Positions 57,376 through 64,000 of a stretch of 64,000 bases of DNA are shown here, piece after piece. The first letter of the stretch is position 1. Each line of letters begins with the position of its first letter. Position numbers and translations under genes: made by a program. Below the pieces are notes generated by a model. That model had not been told where the DNA came from. It searched no databases and worked only from the letters and a program-made list of their open reading frames with translations. Source of the DNA: Sisyra terminalis (lineage: Eukaryota > Arthropoda > Insecta > Neuroptera > Sisyridae); the NCBI GenBank assembly GCA_958496175.1, contig OY292278.1, positions 23,126,001 through 23,190,000 of the forward strand, given 5' to 3'.

Positions 57376-60300
57376 GTAAGTGACCCACCCCCACCCTTCA
57401 ATTTTGCACATGGTCCTTCCAGTCGAACATAAATCATCTTTCAATTCTCACAATTATTTTTTCCATATTTCAAATTATTTATTGCTCAACATTTTGATTT
57501 CGAATAAATCCGCGTCCAATATCTCGATTCATTATTATTATCCTCTCATTTAATATAATGAGAGGTCATTTGGGTCAATTCATATGATATATATTCCCTC
57601 GATCTCTGTCTATCTCGATCAAGTCGCCGTTGAGCACGACTCACTTGGATCCATCTTTGGAATACGTCTAACATGAATTACATTCGTGTGTAGGAGGCGC
57701 TGGTTTTCAAAATGCCTGTATAAAAAACAAAAATAAAACAAAAAAAAAAAACAAGACGACATAATTGTAATACAACATAAAAACTTAAAATTTTCTTATA
57801 TAAATATCGTACATAGACTGACCAACTGTGAATGAAGTGCATATAAAAATGGATTATTTATGTCCCCGGTCCAGTGGGATCAGCGGGACATTGCGTATCA
57901 CAACCTCATACAGCAACAGTAAAACACCAAACGAACGATCGGAGATAATCCGATGAACCTATACTCTTCAGAATTCAAAAAAAAAAAAAAAATCTGGAAA
58001 ATTTGCAATGACTTAATATGTTTTCATACTTCTTTTACTGTGGTCTTATTGTTTGGCTTTTATTTCAAACATTGCTGACAAATGAAGGCAGCCGTTTAGC
58101 GTAGCGTCGCGCCCAATCGTTCGTTTTGTTTAAACAAAAACGTAACGACAAATAACAATTGAAAACTGGTTTTTGGATTCATTCGCGAGAGCAATGTGGA
58201 GTACGTGTATGCATGTGATTGCTATAATACGACCGTATGGTCTTTCCGATCGACAAAATGGCAATGTAGGAAACATTTGTGTTTTGTTTTCTCGTGTTTC
58301 TTTTGTTTTCGTCGTCCATTTATTTGAACAAAAAAAGACTACGTAGACCAAGCCCACACAGTTCAAATGTTTTCGAGAAAACATCTTATAAATGTTTCTG
58401 ATGGAACAATATCTCAGACTTTCCTCTATAGTCTCTAACCTTCCACAGTGTTAGATTAAAAAAGCTCTAATCTTAAATTGATACAAAACTTAACTAGGAA
58501 TAACAATAAAAGTTGCTTGATATTGTGAAAAGTACCTTGATGATTCTCACCAAATTCCGAAATAAGGTAGAAAAAATTTATGAAAAAATATTTTTTAAAA
58601 TTTGATTTTTTTGTTGTCAATTTTATAGTATTTGTGTGACTAGATTTTACCAATATAGTAGTCTCCAGAATAAACTTATTTTAGACGATTTATAAGGATT
58701 ATTTATAATTTTGAAAGAGAGGGAATGATTTTTATTGGCCATATCGTTATTGAATCGTATCTGTTATTATTTAATAGAGAACAAAAAATTTGGGTCCTAA
58801 CAATTTCATTGTTACGTAAATATATTATCTCTCTGTAAAGTATTATTTGATATTTTCCCTGTCAAAATGAACTACTTCTACCTCTGCATTGTACTTAAAG
58901 CGATAATTTTCACTAAAGTCAATTTTAATAAATGTTCTCATCTTTAAACACAAAAAAAAACGTGAATTTAAGTATTAAATAAGCAAAGAAATAATAAGAA
59001 GTCAAGTTCGACTAATTTAAAAGCCATTACCTCATATATCGTCATTCCCTCGTTTCAATTTAAAGTGAGGGAATGACGAATTGAACTATAACTTATGAAA
59101 TCTTGGAACATTAACTTTTGTTATACCTGAATTTTGGGAGAGTTTACTGTCCCTGATAACCAGCTTTATTGTGCACTTATTATTAAGATGTAGTAAATAC
59201 CTCTATTTTTCTTCTATATGAGGGAATGACGACTGAAAATGTAATCTTAAAATAATTTTCACGTTTTTTTTTTGGACAGATACTTAAACACGTGTAAGAT
59301 AACTTAAATAATTGATAGTAGAACTAACTATCAAAAATCGATGAGAGCCTTCATGAATGATTTTCTTTCATGGGACACATAAAAATATATTTGAATACGT
59401 ATTCTTTACATTTCATTCCAAACTCAAAAGATTTTTGAATATTTATTGTGTTTTTAATCGATTAATCAAATTCTCAAATAATTTTTTTTGAAAAACGTTT
59501 GACTTAAAAGTTCAAAAAAGTGGTAATCTCAAGTTCCGGACATAGTGAGGGATAATTTTCAGGGTAATATTTATTTAATATTGTATAGAGATATTCACAT
59601 GGTTCAAAACTTATAACCAGCACCATTAGCCCAAGTAATGTTCTTTTCGGGGGAAAAAAATACCACCATAGGTTGCTTAGATTACGGTTGAAACTGAAAT
59701 AACAAGAATTTCGATATTTCGTGAGAATTACCAACCTACATAACACCAATGTGAAATAATGTTCCCCAAATTTTCCTCAGTCGATTTGAAGATGAGAATG
59801 GGTGAAAGAGGCGCTTGCAATTTGAGAAATTTGAAAGGAAACGCTTTATAATTGGCCGCTAATGGCGGTATAATGCACATAGACTTACATATTACAGTAC
59901 ATATTGGGTACAGAGTTAAATCGACTATTTCGTTCGTCGAGAAATGCGATTCAGATGCGAAAAGGCGCAAAGCGGGAAACGGCGGAGGCGAGAGGATGTT
60001 TGGAATTTAATTAACTCACTCAAAGACAAAAGAGTTCGCCAACATTTGAAATCTATAACATACACATACAATGTGCGGCTTACTTCAGCCCTATTTTCCT
60101 AACCTATTAATTTTGCAAAACAAAAGAAAGTCGAGGAGGCCTACGCGATCACGAATTAAAAATGCCACGCGCGCACTGGCGCGCTTTTTCTTGTTTGTTG
60201 GTTTTCCTTCTGCTGTTTTGTTTCGCTTTTTTACGAATATTTGCAATGAAATCGAATGAAGGAGAATGTGGAGGTATATGGAGGCGGATGAGTTTGTAAA

Positions 60301-60650
60301 TTGATTTTTGATGAAACGGTTTTTTGTTTTCATTTTGTTCGGCTTGTGATCTTTTTTGGAACATTCGTTTTGCTATTTCGCATCTCTCGATCGTTAATCA
60401 TTTGGAAACGACGAAAATATGTGGGCGAAAATCGTTTGTATTTACAATAGTAATTTATTCGATATTAACACAAATACACACACGTAAGTGAGGTGCGTGT
60501 GGCTCGTTATTGCTCGGTAGTGTGCCAGGTACAGACTTGAACAAAAGTGCGGTCTTACTATCTTGGCACAATTAATAAGAAGATATCTCGTAGATTTATC
60601 TGTTGAAGAAGATTTCAATGGGAAACATTCGATTTTTATGAGACTCATTT
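57376..60650. other. unc-5 intron after Ig2, no exon seen
   Basis: No thrombospondin-repeat exon. Contains the GAGGGAATGACG hairpin described separately. Confidence 0.4.
59040..59078. repeat. 12-bp perfect hairpin CGTCATTCCCTC
   Basis: CGTCATTCCCTC (59040-59051) and GAGGGAATGACG (59067-59078) with a 15-base loop. The same word recurs at 59220-59231 (12 of 12) and in part at 58719-58728. Confidence 0.7.
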
Positions 60651-62175
60651 TTGAAGTTATACTTCTTTACCGGCGTTATAAAAAAAATAATGAGAATGAT
60701 TTTGTTAAAAACATGACGCTTTTACGCACAATATGAAGTTGCTCGCAAAAGGTTAGCAAAAAAGAACGATTGAAGCGGACGAAATTTGGTCGATTTTTGG
60801 GAGCGACATACATAGTAGTAAGATAACTAAAACACTCAATCGCATCGATCAAGTAAAGCCAACACTCGCACATGTTTTTCATTTATCGGAAAAGGAGGTA
60901 GTTATCATCATCCCGAACAATCCCGAACCAGATACGAAGTTATAGCTAGCAAACAGTCAAGAAATACGTACACTGTCAAGTGTATGTATTTCTACTTCAG
61001 AACGGTTAGAGCCTTGAGACCATGAAGAAGATCGTTGAACTAAATATTTTCGAATTTTACAGTCTAAAAAATATCCATATTAATAAATATTTAGTAATTT
61101 CCCGTAATATATTCACCGCCCAATAATGACACAACTGACAAGTGATAAAAATTGGCAATCGATTGAATGAAATCAAAATGACTGTTGAAACCATAGCGAC
61201 AAACATTCAGTTCAAATTTGAGACAATGATTGTATTTCATTCACACGTATTTGTTTACAATAGTTGTTCTCTGTCTTTGCCGACACATGCATAATACTAC
61301 TTACGTTTGCTTATTATTATGAGAATTAAAATGCATTTAAAAGAAAGATATTTTTCTGAAATTATTTAATTTAATATTTAAAATAATGTAATAATAGTCG
61401 ATTGATAAATTATATTGCATTATATCTTTGTATATTTAAATTAAAAATCAGTTTCAATATATAGATATAAATGGGTAAATAAAATACAATTAAATATAAA
61501 TACAATATACAATATAAATACAATTACTATTGTATAAATATAATTTTAGGACATCGCTATTTAAGATTGTTTATACATATCTATATATGTTTTATAGCAT
61601 CAATCTACTTCTATATGGTAAAGTATTTTTCGAATATGTGACCCAATTTGTTAATTCGGTTAAACGGTTAATTCATATAATATGTAATATTTATTTTGTA
61701 TAAGTAACCAAATGTGTAGACATATAGTATCTTTGTATAAATAGCCAATTAAATCTTCTATTTGAAACCCACTTCCATTCCGTGAAATATTCACAGCCCA
61801 ACACTGACACAACTGACAAATGACTAAAATTAGCAATTGATTGAAATCGAAAAGACAATTGAAACTAATGACATGGTAGTTCAAATTTGAGCTCATAATT
61901 ATTATATTTGTATTCCACTTTCATGGATGTATTTAAAAATTTATATTCGTTTTCCTTATCTTTGCCACAACAAATACGTTTTCTTATTATGTATTTAAAT
62001 ATTAAGAGTAATTTGTAATTAAAATTGTATCATATTTTAGTAATCACAAATCTTATATAACTGGTGTGACAGTTCAGGCACTACCGGAAGAGGCTACAGC
62101 AGTGGATTAAAAACCTATTTTTAACTATACCACAGAAGTATAACTTCTCACGCGCGTACAGAAGTACACACACTT
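60651..62175 (-). mobile_element. Non-autonomous TIR element, family 1, copy C (reversed)
   Basis: Reverse orientation of copies A and B. On the + strand it begins TTGAAGTTATACTTCTTTAC and ends GAAGTATAACTTCTCACGCG plus GTACAGAAGTACACAC. The internal cores are read in reverse near 61080-61225 and 61775-61890 (CCGTGAAATATTCACAGCCC). Part of the outer segment also matches the 2080-2330 region of copy A. Confidence 0.72.
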
Positions 62176-64000
62176 TTTTATATAGTTAAGCAGTGATGAA
62201 GAGGTTTGGATAATGTTGGCTTAAAGTGGATGTAGTGAATGAGGTTGTACTGTACCGAGGTGCACTAGCTCGGTTTATGTGGTAATGTGTCTTTGGCTGA
62301 GACATAAAATAGCTACAAACAAGAAAATGTCTTGTACTATAGAAACATTCTTCATCCATCCTACAACAATGCGATGCGGGCGAGACAAAGAGGATAAGTG
62401 AGCTAGTGGCTGATCTCTATGTCCGTGTGTCGGTCTGTCTCGATGCATGCACATATAAAGTAGTTACCCGGCAACTAACTCGACAAATAACCAGATGGCA
62501 TTGTTGAGGATAGCTAAAGACTCTCACGCCAAGACTTCGTTTGTTTGTCGCTGTTGTTGTTGGCGTCTTAACACAGTTCATGAAAACGGGAGGAAAATGA
62601 AATATACGAGCGTTTCAGCTCGCAAGAGGACGAGAGGACATGTTTATGGACATTGAGCTCGACTTAGGTTAAAGAGAAATTTATTGTCCTCCATATACCA
62701 TGCCACATGAAGCTCGTCCTTGTCTCGCTTGTACTGCACCAAATGTCAATTTTTGAAAGGAAAAATTCCGAAAAATTTTTCCTCGAATTCAACTTGATAG
62801 TTTATTATATTTAATGGTGATGAAAAATTGGATATAAACCAACAACTGAAACGTAGTGCTCGCATGTAAAAGATGAATTATAGTTCAGTGCATCATACCA
62901 CGTGTTAAGTCCAAACAATAATTTCTTGCATCCTTAACATTTCTCATATTCAAGCACATTTTATGAATGAATGCAATAATTACTTGACAGTCTTTAAAAA
63001 AGCAAAAAACAAATATTTTGATATCATAAAAAATATTATACAATACTAGCTGATGCCCGCGACTTCGTCTGCGTAACGTTGGTGTTGATTATATTTTCTT
63101 TTTAGATTTACTATTTGTACCTTATATGGAAGTTTTTAATTTTCTTATTTCTTTTACGAAAAACATAATGATTCTTAAAAAACTATTTTGTCGACTTCAA
63201 AAAGACACATTTAATAAACTGTTGTTTACAATGAAATAGTTGTTAGTAATAATCAATTAATTTTAAAACATATTTATAAATATCAAAAAAGAGTATGGTT
63301 TATTGCGTATACCTACGAGGCTACGGTAGGTATATCTACCCTGAACCGAATAATTCGTAAATCAATCAGAATCTATTCATAAATAAAAAATATCGTCAAG
63401 TTCAATAAAGTTGGTCTTAATTATGAGTCAAAAGTTTTCAAAATAATCCCGTTAAAAAATCAGAAGTTCAGGGTCTAAATTTTTCAATATTAGTAGGAAT
63501 CCCATCTCACTGTCTCGATTCTCGAATGAACCTTTTTCCCAAAACTATTACCCTCCTGCAATGTACAAAACTACCGCGAAATTGAAATTTGTACAATTGC
63601 ACGAAACTCAGATACTCTCCATAATCAAGTATTACCATTGTGTAACTATACACTTATTATTAAAATATCTGAATTTCACATATACAATAAAACAATATTG
63701 GATAGTCTCGAGTTCACTGTACACGATTTGGTGTATGCCATTTGCTCTGGAAGAGCATTTTAAATTTAATTTATCATTACGACTTACCGTATACTTAACA
63801 TTCTAAACTCTCCCCTTCCCCTTTTAAATTGTCATTCTTTCTCTCTCGATAAGAGCCACTAATTTTAGTTCCCAAAATTGCCGGTAAGTATTTTATTTTA
63901 GTTCGCTAAATTTCAAAGGGTACTCGCTTGCTAATGTATTTTTTTGAGAATACGTATTTCGGATTTTCAAGTTTACAGTATGTGAAAGTCAAAAAACTTA
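62176..64000. other. unc-5 intron, no exon seen
   Basis: Only a short dispersed-repeat start at 63040. The 81-codon frame at 63561 has no family resemblance. Confidence 0.4.
63040..63105 (+). repeat. Dispersed repeat start (TAGCTGATGCCCGCGACTTC)
   Basis: ACTAGCTGATGCCCGCGACT followed by TCGTCTGCGT resembles a sequence often seen at the start of insect interspersed repeats. I recognise the motif but cannot assign the family, and only a short piece is clear. Confidence 0.35.

Noticed and set aside
1..64000. CRISPR arrays, operons or bacterial-type systems
   Set aside because: Spliced animal genes and insect-type transposons throughout; no regularly spaced repeat arrays.

Overview
The window is AT-rich eukaryotic DNA with spliced genes, very short introns (51-77 bp) beside huge ones, and many degenerate transposons. 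Gene content and repeat types indicate an insect. A beetle is plausible, but nothing in the window fixes the order. Only two protein-coding genes can be supported.

Gene 1 (+ strand) is the netrin receptor unc-5. Three consecutive internal exons are present: 11844-12266 (first Ig domain), then 56981-57139 and 57217-57375 (second Ig domain). All splice phases agree. The Ig1 and Ig2 exons are separated by a 44.7 kb intron (12267-56980). No signal-peptide, thrombospondin, membrane, ZU5 or death-domain exon is visible, so the gene extends beyond both ends. Bases 1-11843 and 57376-64000 are read as further intron.

Gene 2 (- strand, 50486 down to 39592) lies inside the 44.7 kb intron. It is an eight-exon synaptojanin-like gene whose exons join in phase into one 950-residue frame: Sac phosphatase domain, inositol-polyphosphate 5-phosphatase domain, RRM-like domain. 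It stops before the proline-rich tail usual in synaptojanins. The Sac CX5R(T) motif is kept. The 5-phosphatase signatures (GDxN, PAWxDR, SDH and the metal-binding Glu) are all altered, so this half looks catalytically dead. The frame is open and the splice sites are good, which argues for a selected, diverged paralogue rather than a decayed copy. Five of its introns are 51-57 bp, one of them GC-AG. Two are large and filled with repeats. One of these holds an inverted repeat of about 0.8 kb with arms near 400 bp and a loop near 17 bp.

The rest is intron and mobile-element debris: three copies (948, 5619, 60651) and two fragments of a 1.4-1.5 kb terminal-inverted-repeat family; tRNA-derived SINE copies; several hAT-type MITEs with 8-bp target duplications, one nested in a SINE; a pogo-like MITE; a decayed mariner; two LINE fragments; three long fold-back elements; and four MITE-like elements carrying hammerhead-ribozyme-like cores (CTGATGA / stem / GAAA). 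A few GC-richer islands without credible coding are candidate regulatory blocks. Domain comparisons were made by eye against remembered family features; no search was run.
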